From an uncultured Bacilli bacterium (GTDB lineage Bacteria > Bacillota_I > Bacilli_A > RF39 > UBA660), in NCBI GenBank assembly GCA_947594675.1, contig CANQEF010000048.1:1-8284 (forward strand): 8,284 nucleotides of DNA, written 5' to 3'. Below the pieces are notes generated by a model, which did not search any database, was not told where the DNA came from, and worked only from the letters and a program-made list of their open reading frames with translations. Position 1 is the stretch's first letter; the number at the start of each line of letters is the position of its first letter. This document shows, in pieces, positions 1 to 4,677 of the stretch. Made by a program: the position numbers and the translations under genes.

Positions 1-43
1 ATTAAAAAAAGTATAGAAAAATATTGATAAATAAAGAAAAAAT

Positions 44-81
44 GGGTAGTTTGTATTAAAACTATGCACACTACCTAAAAT
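44..81 (+). promoter_or_regulatory. Imperfect inverted repeat over a weak putative promoter ahead of the rhodanese gene
   Basis: GGTAGT at 45-50 is repeated in inverse as ACTACC at 70-75. The arms extend inward past one mismatch (52-54 against 66-68) around a loop of about 11 nt. A weak sigma-A-like pair, TTGTAT (51-56) and TAAAAT (76-81) with a long 19-nt spacer, sits across the repeat. If that promoter is real, the repeat is placed like an operator. No T-run follows on the + strand, so it is not a terminator for rightward transcription; on the minus strand a T-rich run does follow. The Shine-Dalgarno GAGGTG (87-92) just downstream is convincing, but the promoter itself is not. Confidence 0.25.
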
Positions 82-97
82 ATAGCGAGGTGAAAAG

Positions 98-346
98 ATG
101 AAAAATATTATTGATATTAGAATGAAATATGATTATGATAAGGGACATATTCCTAATGCTATAAATATAAGAGAAGATTTACTTCTTAATAATCCTAGTT
201 ATTATTTAGATAAAAAGGAAGTTTACTATTTATATTGTGAAACGGGACATAGAAGTAGGATGGTTGTTAGAAAGTTAAATTTAATGGGCTATCAAACTTT
301 AAACATTGAAGGAGGTTATAACGAGTATTTATTAAAAAACATTTAA
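98..346 (+). CDS. Single-domain rhodanese-like sulfurtransferase (small, cytosolic)
   Basis: The 82-residue protein is a compact rhodanese domain. It shows the early DIR motif (D6-R8), the GHIPNAINI segment (16-24) typical of rhodaneses, and the active-site loop CETGHR (47-52) with catalytic Cys47 and the C-x4-R arrangement expected of a persulfide-carrying sulfurtransferase. The GY and GG turns near 64-73 complete the fold. It is shorter than common single-domain rhodaneses (about 100 residues), mostly at the N terminus, where it starts almost directly at the first strand. There is no signal peptide, so it should act in the cytosol, moving sulfane sulfur to an unknown acceptor. The start ATG has GAGGTG six bases upstream. 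The next gene has its own promoter, so this one is probably monocistronic. The family is secure, the physiological substrate unknown. Confidence 0.85.
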   Translation: MKNIIDIRMKYDYDKGHIPNAINIREDLLLNNPSYYLDKKEVYYLYCETGHRSRMVVRKLNLMGYQTLNIEGGYNEYLLKNI

Positions 347-367
347 ATTATACATAATTTTTAAAAC

Positions 368-396
368 TTGTTATCAAAATAGAAATGTAATATAAT
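368..396 (+). promoter_or_regulatory. Sigma-A-type promoter for the VTT protein-rmuC unit
   Basis: TTGTTA (368-373) and a perfect TATAAT (391-396) are separated by 17 nt. This predicts a transcript start near 402-404, about 12 nt before the ATG at 415. AGGTGA (405-410) serves as the ribosome binding site. Confidence 0.65.
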
Positions 397-414
397 TGTA
401 CTGTAGGTGATTGA

Positions 415-993
415 ATGGATTTAGTAGCAGACTTTGTTGAATATTGCACGGATTTGATAACAAAAGGCGGTGTCTTCATTGGTTTTCTTTTAGTGGTTAT
501 TGAGTCTTTTATTCCGGTGTTACCTTTAGCAGTTTTTGTTGCTTTAAACATTAATGCCTATGGTTTTTTTCTGGGAACAATTATTTCTTGGATAGCTACT
601 TGTGTGGGTTGCTATATATCGTATATGCTCTTTTATTATTTATCACAAAAAATTACTTATAAATTACTGAGTAATAAAATGAAACAAAAAATAGATAAAT
701 CTTTGAATAAATTTAAAAGTATTTCTTTATCAAGTTTTGTTTTGATTATAACTTTACCTTTTACGCCAGCTTTTTTAGTTAATATTTTAGCAGGTATATC
801 TAAAATGCGTCAAGAAAAATTTTTAGTGGGAGTATTAATAGGTAAGGTGTTTATGATTATATTTTGGGGTTATATTGGAAAAAGTTTTATTGAGAGTATG
901 ACTGATATAAAAGCTATTTTATATATAATTCTTACTTTGGGAATTGCTTATTTAGTTTCAAAGATTGTTAGTAAAAAAATGAATATAGATTAG
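415..993 (+). CDS. VTT-domain (DedA/TVP38/SNARE-associated) membrane protein
   Basis: The 192-residue integral membrane protein has about five hydrophobic segments (near 19-45, 48-76, 105-130, 135-158 and 166-186). It carries the hallmarks of the VTT/TVP38 superfamily: Glu30 followed by P34 and P37 in the first re-entrant segment (ESFIPVLPLAVF), a Gly-rich helix G54-x10-G65-x4-Y70, and the second re-entrant segment TLPFTPAFLVNILAGISKM (113-131) with the conserved P-x2-P, N123, G127 and M131. Family members act in membrane lipid movement or envelope homeostasis; the substrate here is unknown. Most relatives have Arg just before the second P-x2-P, where this protein has Thr113. The start is supported by AGGTGA four nt upstream. 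It is followed after 11 nt by rmuC, whose ribosome binding site overlaps this gene's stop codon, so the two are probably co-translated. Confidence 0.85.
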   Translation: MDLVADFVEYCTDLITKGGVFIGFLLVVIESFIPVLPLAVFVALNINAYGFFLGTIISWIATCVGCYISYMLFYYLSQKITYKLLSNKMKQKIDKSLNKFKSISLSSFVLIITLPFTPAFLVNILAGISKMRQEKFLVGVLIGKVFMIIFWGYIGKSFIESMTDIKAILYIILTLGIAYLVSKIVSKKMNID

Positions 994-1004
994 GTGGTAG
1001 TAGT

Positions 1005-2084
1005 ATGATGGATGTAGTAATAATAGTTTTGCTTGTAATAATATTAATTTTTGTAATTATTTCTGTTTTTAAAAATATAAATGAATCTAATATTACAGAA
1101 AGATTGGGTAAACTTGAAGTTAGTATGATGAAAGAAATGGGCGATTTCAAAAGTGATTTGAGTAGAAACTTGAGTGAGGACTTTACTAATTTAAATGAAA
1201 AATTGGAAAAAAGATTACTTTTAATTAATGAAAAGGTAAATGAAAGGTTAGATGAAAATTTTGAAAAAACAAATAAGACTTTTTTGAATGTTATAGAAAG
1301 ATTATCTAAAATAGATGAGGCTCAGAAAAAGATAGAAAGTTTGTCTATGGATATAGTTAGTTTACAGAGTATATTGACTGATAAAAAGACAAGAGGTATA
1401 TTTGGAGAAGTTAATTTAAAACATATTTTAACTAGTGTTTTTGGAGAAAAAAATGATAATATTTTTAGACTTCAATATACTTTAAGTACTAATGTAATTG
1501 CTGATTGTGTTATTTTTGCGCCGGAACCTCTTGGTACTATTGCGATTGATTCTAAATTTCCTTTAGAAAATTATCAAATGATGGTTGATAAGAAAATTCA
1601 ACCTCAAATTAGAGAGAATTATGAAAAGATGTTTAAGCAAGATATGAAAAAACATATTGACGCTATAAGCTCAAAATATATTATTCCGGGAGAGACGACA
1701 GATCAAGCAATTTTATTTTTACCTGCTGAGGCTATATTTGCTGAAGTAAATGCTTATCATCAAGATATTATTAATTATGCTTATAAGAAAAGAGTGTGGA
1801 TAACTTCTCCAACTACTTTGATATCTACTTTAACGGTAATACAAATGATTATTAAAAATATGGAAAGAGATAAGTATACTTCTATTATTCATGAGGAGTT
1901 AAATAAATTGGGATTAGAGTTTGCCCGTTATAGGGAAAGATGGGATAAGTTAGCTAGAAGTATTCAAGCAGTAAATAAAGATGTAGAAAATGTTTCAATC
2001 ACAACGGATAAAATATCAAAAAAATTTGAGGCTATTAATAGGGTGGAAGTACAACAAATTGAAAAACAAGAAATTCAGGAGTAA
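1005..2084 (+). CDS. rmuC: RmuC family protein (DNA recombination-associated, predicted nuclease domain)
   Basis: The 359-residue protein begins with one hydrophobic helix (about 3-21) that should anchor it to the membrane, followed by a long charged coiled coil (about 28-120) and the RmuC domain (about 122-330). Family motifs are clear: LTDKKTRGIFGEVNL (124-138), AIDSKFPLENY (180-190), LFLPAEAIFAEV (237-248) and VWITSPTTL (264-272). The RmuC core has a restriction-endonuclease-like fold. Its PD-(D/E)XK-type residues are visible as E135 in the GEVNL helix, D167 in IADCVI, and the D182-S-K184 element, so the site looks intact. RmuC is linked in E. coli to limiting inversions at short inverted repeats; its biochemical activity is poorly defined. 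It is shorter than E. coli RmuC (475 residues), mainly in coiled coil and tail. The first ATG (1005) is chosen because GGTGG (993-997) lies before it; a second ATG follows at once at 1008. Confidence 0.93.
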   Translation: MMDVVIIVLLVIILIFVIISVFKNINESNITERLGKLEVSMMKEMGDFKSDLSRNLSEDFTNLNEKLEKRLLLINEKVNERLDENFEKTNKTFLNVIERLSKIDEAQKKIESLSMDIVSLQSILTDKKTRGIFGEVNLKHILTSVFGEKNDNIFRLQYTLSTNVIADCVIFAPEPLGTIAIDSKFPLENYQMMVDKKIQPQIRENYEKMFKQDMKKHIDAISSKYIIPGETTDQAILFLPAEAIFAEVNAYHQDIINYAYKKRVWITSPTTLISTLTVIQMIIKNMERDKYTSIIHEELNKLGLEFARYRERWDKLARSIQAVNKDVENVSITTDKISKKFEAINRVEVQQIEKQEIQE

Positions 2085-2086
2085 TC

Positions 2087-2117
2087 TTGAATTTTTATTT
2101 TTAATTGTTAATATAAT
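2087..2117 (+). promoter_or_regulatory. Putative promoter whose start point coincides with the next ATG
   Basis: TTGAAT (2087-2092) and a perfect TATAAT (2112-2117) are separated by 19 nt, longer than the optimal 17. The predicted start point, six to eight bases past the -10 box, falls at about 2123-2125. That is the ATG of the small membrane protein, which lacks a Shine-Dalgarno. The transcript would therefore be leaderless. Confidence 0.45.
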
Positions 2118-2122
2118 ATAGT

Positions 2123-2332
2123 ATGTTAGGTCGATTTATAATAATGTTTATCGCTTTTTTAATGATGGTATTTGGGTTTTCTTACATGATTATATACATA
2201 AATCTTTTTTCATTTGGATATAATATAAAAGAGTATTTAGAATTTCTTTTTACAAGATATGAATGGTACTTATTTATAATAGGCTTTTTAATTGAAATAA
2301 TATTTTTTATAAGAAAGGATAAAAAAAGATGA
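2123..2332 (+). CDS. Small two-helix membrane protein of unknown function
   Basis: The 69-residue protein has two strongly hydrophobic helices (about 4-28 and 47-63) joined by a polar, aromatic loop (GYNIKEYLEFLFTRYEW, 32-48) and ends in the basic tail RKDKKR, which should face the cytosol. No domain is recognised. It overlaps the next gene by 4 nt (ATGA), so the two are probably translationally coupled. Two things support it as real despite its size: the sustained hydrophobic pattern and a -10 box just upstream. There is no Shine-Dalgarno before this ATG. Either the message is leaderless, or translation begins at the in-frame ATG at 2144 (M8), which has a distant AGGT at 2128-2131. The N terminus is therefore uncertain. 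Confidence 0.7.
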   Translation: MLGRFIIMFIAFLMMVFGFSYMIIYINLFSFGYNIKEYLEFLFTRYEWYLFIIGFLIEIIFFIRKDKKR

Positions 2333-2973
2333 CTTGTATTTATGATGTGTTACTTAATTTTACAGATGATGATAATTTGATTGATTTTTTTGAATGGCAT
2401 GAAAAAGATGACTTTGATCATATAAAAAAAATTTATTTAGTTAGAGTTAATACCAAAACCATGGAAGACTTTTTAAAATACAAAATTAAAGTTAGTGAAG
2501 AATTTCTTTCTATTATAAAAGATAAAACAATACTTTATAAGAATAAAAAGTATTTAAAGTATGCGGCTTTATTTACGGACTTAAATAAAGTAATTGCTCT
2601 CGAATTTGATAATAATGGTGAAGTTGTTGCGAAGAGTTCTTTGTTGTTAGACGAAGAAGAAGATATTATCATGGAAAGTAATTGTATGGATGAGGAAAAT
2701 ATTGAATATGAAAAAATCTTAGAATATCCAAAAAGACTTTTTTTAACGAGGGAAGAATTGTATAAAAGACTTTTTTTATTAAAAGAAATAGAAAATGCTT
2801 ATAAAGAAAATGATTATGATAAACTTACATATTATTATGATGAAATATATGAAAATAATAATTATTCTATAGATAAAAAATATGAATTAATGATTGATGA
2901 AATAAAAAATGCTTATTGTGAAAAGCATAATAATCTTTATGAAATAATAAGAATGTCTTATACGAGAAGATAA
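2329..2973 (+). CDS. DUF3603 / UPF0736 family protein (YjbA-like), function unknown
   Basis: The 214-residue soluble acidic protein resembles Bacillus YjbA (UPF0736, DUF3603; about 250 residues). It matches the N-terminal pattern of a short strand, then FFEWHEKDD (20-28), then an I-x3-I-Y-L-V-R-V segment (32-40). A central strand-rich part follows (about 76-108: KYAALFTDL, VIALEF). The C-terminal helical region has LTREELYKRLFLLKEIENAY (139-158) followed by the aromatic-rich KLTYYYDEIY (165-174). Assignment is by remembered motif order, not by a search. No enzymatic signature is visible. Its neighbour is informative: yjbA also lies beside trpS in Bacillus, as here. It starts in a 4-nt ATGA overlap with the small membrane protein, with AAAGGA (2315-2320) eight nt upstream, and its stop codon lies within the terminator stem shared with trpS. 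Confidence 0.75.
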   Translation: MTCIYDVLLNFTDDDNLIDFFEWHEKDDFDHIKKIYLVRVNTKTMEDFLKYKIKVSEEFLSIIKDKTILYKNKKYLKYAALFTDLNKVIALEFDNNGEVVAKSSLLLDEEEDIIMESNCMDEENIEYEKILEYPKRLFLTREELYKRLFLLKEIENAYKENDYDKLTYYYDEIYENNNYSIDKKYELMIDEIKNAYCEKHNNLYEIIRMSYTRR

Positions 2974-3000
2974 AACCTATGCGTTGATGCATAGGTTTTA
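2971..3000. terminator. Shared bidirectional terminator between the DUF3603 gene and trpS
   Basis: This is a perfect 12-bp inverted repeat (2971-2982 with 2989-3000) around a 6-nt loop. The stem is flanked by A-run and T-run arms, so it can work in both directions, with TTTT at the 3' side of each strand's hairpin. The TAA stop of the upstream gene (2971-2973) and the TAA stop of trpS (complement of 2998-3000) form the two feet of the stem. Confidence 0.85.
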
Positions 3001-3993
3001 ATAGTCTATTTTCATAGCTTTTTTAATTTTTAGTAATTGTTCAGTAGCTTTTTCTAAAGCAGTATTTGTTCCAGTATCTAATATTTCTTTTACTTTTTTA
3101 TCATCAAAGGATTGTCTTCTTTCTTGAATAGGTTTTAAAAAATCACTCATAGCTTTAATTAATTCTCTTTTACATTCAACACAACCACGATGACCTTTTT
3201 TACATTCGTTGCATACTTTATCAATATTTTCTTTAGAATTAACTAGTTTATGGTAATAATAGACCATACATACTTCAGGATTTGCTACATCGTCTTTTTT
3301 AATTTTATTAGGATCAGTTAAGGCACTCATGATTTTTTTGGTAATAGTTTCTTCATCATCAATTAAGTAAATGGCATTTCCTAAGCTTTTACCCATTTTT
3401 TCATTACCATCTAAACCTTTAACACGAGTGGCATTGCTTAAGACTTGTTCGGGTTCTTTTAAAGTCATTCCATAAATGGAATTAAATTTTCTAACAATTT
3501 CTCGACATTGTTCTAAAAGTGGTAATTGATCATCACCAACGGGTACAACTTCACCATCAAAAGCTGTAATATCTGCTGCTTGACTGACAGGGTATCCTAA
3601 AAAGCCATAGGTTATACTTTCTCCATTGTTACCAAATAATTCTTTTTTTTGAGCTATTTCTGTTTTAACGGTTGGATTTCTTTGAAGTCTAGAAACTGTT
3701 ACTAAGTTAGAATAGAAGACGGTAAGCTCTGCAATTTGAGGAATTTTAGATTGAATAAAGAAATGCACTTTGTCAGGATTAAGACCGATTGCTAATAAAT
3801 CTTTTGTTATTTCATAGATATTATTTCTTACTTTTTCAGGGTTATTGAAATTATCTGTCAATGCTTGGACATCGGCTATTTCTAAGTAAAAATCATATTC
3901 ATCTTGTAATTTTAAGTAATTTATGCATGCTCCAAAATAATGCCCTAAATGTAAATTGCCAGTAGGACGAAGTCCTGTAAGAATTGTTTTCAT
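2998..3993 (-). CDS. trpS: Tryptophanyl-tRNA synthetase, with a predicted iron-sulfur-type Cys motif
   Basis: This class Ic synthetase (331 residues, normal length) charges tRNA(Trp) with tryptophan using ATP. The HIGH-type signature is GNLHLGH (12-18) after the TGLRPT entry, and the KMSKS loop is KMGKS (199-203). The tryptophan pocket region, with GYPVSQAADI (133-142) and PVGDDQLP (151-158), is typical of bacterial TrpRS. In the anticodon-binding C-terminal part there are cysteines at 242, 261, 264, 271 and 274, giving C-x21-C-x6-C-x2-C, nearly the cluster motif described for Thermotoga maritima TrpRS (C-x22-C-x6-C-x2-C). A [4Fe-4S] cluster near the anticodon site is thus predicted. The ATG is preceded by AGGAAGTG (complement of 3999-4006). 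The roughly 85-nt leader shows no T-box motif, unlike many Firmicutes trpS genes. It converges with the DUF3603 gene. Confidence 0.98.
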   Translation of the reverse strand: MKTILTGLRPTGNLHLGHYFGACINYLKLQDEYDFYLEIADVQALTDNFNNPEKVRNNIYEITKDLLAIGLNPDKVHFFIQSKIPQIAELTVFYSNLVTVSRLQRNPTVKTEIAQKKELFGNNGESITYGFLGYPVSQAADITAFDGEVVPVGDDQLPLLEQCREIVRKFNSIYGMTLKEPEQVLSNATRVKGLDGNEKMGKSLGNAIYLIDDEETITKKIMSALTDPNKIKKDDVANPEVCMVYYYHKLVNSKENIDKVCNECKKGHRGCVECKRELIKAMSDFLKPIQERRQSFDDKKVKEILDTGTNTALEKATEQLLKIKKAMKIDY

Positions 3994-4085
3994 CTAATCA
4001 CTTCCTGTAATTATTTTATCATAAATTAAAGTATTAGTCATTAATTTGTTAGCTAGTAAGTAATGATTATTTCAAAGACAATGGC

Positions 4086-4115
4086 ACTATAATTGAATAA
4101 TTAAAGCTAAAACAA
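4086..4115 (-). promoter_or_regulatory. Putative trpS promoter
   Basis: On the minus strand TTGTTT (complement of 4110-4115) and TATAGT (complement of 4086-4091) are separated by 18 nt. This predicts a start near 4079 and a leader of about 85 nt before the trpS ATG. A weaker alternative, TAAAAT nearer the gene, lacks a good -35 box. Confidence 0.4.
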
Positions 4116-4126
4116 TAATTTTATAA

Positions 4127-4264
4127 ATAAACATATACATCGGTAATCGATTGTTAATTACTGAGGCTTATGATATAATCGTAATACAAGGAAGTGATAA
4201 TACGCTTTCTACTTATAAAGAATTTTTAGAAACTGAAAAAGGCAGATATAATATTGAAAAAAAT
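4127..4264 (+). pseudogene. Relic-like open frame without a start codon (tentative)
   Basis: Between the in-frame stop at 4124-4126 and the TAA at 4262-4264 lie 45 sense codons whose translation looks protein-like (for example ITEAYDIIVIQGS and YKEFLETEKGRYNIEKN). First positions are rich in G, as in the real genes of this window. There is no ATG or GTG in frame; the only possible start is TTG at 4151, which has no ribosome binding site. A good promoter sequence lies inside the frame. It may be the eroded C-terminal end of a lost gene or a chance open stretch, since one of this length is not very improbable in a 660-bp AT-rich gap read in six frames. No family is recognised. Confidence 0.2.
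4151..4179 (+). promoter_or_regulatory. Strong sigma-A-type promoter inside the intergenic region
   Basis: TTGTTA (4151-4156), a 17-nt spacer, and a perfect TATAAT (4174-4179) directly preceded by TGA, an extended -10 element. This is among the best promoter matches in the window, yet no intact gene begins within 490 nt downstream. An intrinsic terminator lies about 200 nt on. A Shine-Dalgarno-like AAGGAAGTGA (4188-4197) follows it without a usable start codon. Confidence 0.5.
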
Positions 4265-4382
4265 TAAAAAGATTAAAATTTTATTAACTGTCGGATACTA
4301 TTTTAAAGGATTTTAGGGATATGCCCTAACAAGTTTAGGTTGTGTGAACACCATGTTTGATAGTTTTTAACTATCTTTTTTT
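4187..4382 (+). ncRNA. Candidate orphan small RNA or abandoned riboregulator leader
   Basis: A good promoter (4151-4179) and a clear terminator (4359-4382) would delimit a transcript of roughly 195 nt with no convincing coding content. Its 3' half is structured. TTAGGG (4313-4318) pairs with CCCTAA (4324-4329) over a 5-nt loop, and the same CCTAA (4325-4329) can instead pair with TTAGG (4335-4339) over a 5-nt loop, so the two hairpins exclude each other. A third short hairpin is possible between 4338 and 4352. An alternative pairing of ACTATT, just upstream, with the terminator's 5' arm (about 4359-4364) is weak but would oppose termination. It does not match the T-box, SAM, TPP, FMN, lysine, purine, preQ1, SRP RNA, tmRNA or 6S RNA patterns I know. 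It may be a small RNA, a leader whose gene was lost (compare the relic frame here), or chance structure. Confidence 0.33.
4359..4382 (+). terminator. Intrinsic terminator in the intergenic region
   Basis: A 7-bp stem, GATAGTT (4359-4365) with AACTATC (4369-4375), closes a 3-nt T loop and is followed by seven T residues (4376-4382). The form is canonical for rightward transcription, although no intact + strand gene lies upstream within the gap. This implies an unannotated transcript. Confidence 0.8.
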
Positions 4383-4422
4383 CTTGCTGTTACATAAATT
4401 TTAAATACAAGCAAAAATATTT

Positions 4423-4454
4423 AAGTACATTATAAAGATAAATAAGTTGTACTT
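4423..4454. repeat. Short inverted repeat AAGTACA / TGTACTT
   Basis: AAGTACA (4423-4429) and TGTACTT (4448-4454) are perfect 7-bp inverted arms 18 nt apart. A related direct repeat flanks them: TGTTACATAAA (4388-4398) and TGTCACATAAA (4457-4467). The spacing would suit a weak hairpin or a dimeric protein site. Chance is a fair explanation in sequence this AT-rich. Confidence 0.25.
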
Positions 4455-4481
4455 TTGTCACATAAAATTATATGATAAAAG

Positions 4482-4530
4482 TTTTAGTCAAGGATCAAGA
4501 TGAATTCACTTCGTTCATCCTTGACTAAAA
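4482..4530. repeat. Long perfect inverted repeat (14-bp stem, hairpin-forming)
   Basis: Positions 4482-4495 pair perfectly with 4517-4530 (14 bp). The interior can add a 6-bp stem (4499-4504 with 4510-4515, including G-T pairs) over a 5-nt loop. The apex has the GATGAA...TTCATC and GAAGTGAATTC-type sequence that I associate with dispersed palindromic elements in Firmicutes. Neither strand has a T-run straight after the stem; A-rich DNA follows on the + strand, so a simple terminator role is not obvious. It may be a dispersed palindromic repeat, an mRNA-stabilising hairpin or a small mobile-element remnant. Copies elsewhere in the genome cannot be seen from this window. Confidence 0.6.
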
Positions 4531-4542
4531 TAAAAACAGTTG

Positions 4543-4588
4543 AATGACTTAATGTCTATATACATATTCAAATAGACATTTCATTTTT
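4543..4588 (+). repeat. Bulged inverted repeat with trailing T-run, possible terminator
   Basis: AATGTCTAT (4551-4559) pairs with ATAGACATT (4572-4580), a perfect 9-bp stem with a 12-nt loop. Past a 3-nt bulge it extends by five more pairs (4543-4547 with 4581-4585). A T-rich run (4584-4588) overlaps the outer stem, so it may end + strand transcripts before the promoter at 4623. The large loop and the absence of a G/C-rich base make it a weak terminator. Confidence 0.4.
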
Positions 4589-4622
4589 CAATTAAATAAA
4601 AGTAGAAAAAAGATAATTTTTC

Positions 4623-4652
4623 TTTACAAAATTAAAAAATGTATAGTAAAAT
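4623..4652 (+). promoter_or_regulatory. Promoter of the guanylate-kinase-like gene; excludes the upstream ATG
   Basis: TTTACA (4623-4628) and TAAAAT (4647-4652) are separated by 18 nt, giving a predicted start near 4659. An ATG at 4657 in the same frame as the gene lies at or before that start point. This supports the ATG at 4678, which has GGGGAT (4665-4670) seven nt upstream. Confidence 0.5.
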
Positions 4653-4677
4653 GTAGATGCATTTGGGGATGATAATA

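Noticed and set aside
1..27. Possible last codons of an upstream gene (translation IKKSIEKY, stop at 25-27)
   Set aside because: Only eight codons are visible; it cannot be told from chance.
348..551. Minus-strand 67-codon open frame antisense to the VTT gene
   Set aside because: It lies across the promoter and 5' end of a well-supported membrane protein gene, has low-complexity Thr/Lys/Ser content and no ribosome binding site.
968..1150. Minus-strand 60-codon open frame over the VTT/rmuC junction
   Set aside because: Mirror of AT-rich coding sequence; Ile/Thr/Ser-rich translation without domain or start signal.
3994..4085. T-box or other riboswitch in the trpS leader
   Set aside because: No GGTGG-ACCGCG element or terminator hairpin is present on the minus strand; only a weak 6-bp inverted repeat (4038-4043/4061-4066) is seen.
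4194..4229. 11-codon leader peptide starting GTG after the AAGGAAG sequence
   Set aside because: The spacing to the Shine-Dalgarno is too short, the peptide has no telling residue run, and nothing downstream is regulated by it.
4140..4660. CRISPR array, tRNA, SRP RNA, 6S RNA or tmRNA in the gap
   Set aside because: No regularly spaced repeats, no cloverleaf or TTC-arm, and none of the conserved core sequences of those RNAs were found on reading both strands.
4657..4677. Upstream ATG giving a 7-residue longer kinase
   Set aside because: It lies at or before the predicted transcript start (-10 box at 4647-4652) and lacks a Shine-Dalgarno, while ATG 4678 has GGGGAT seven nt upstream and begins the kinase strand at once.
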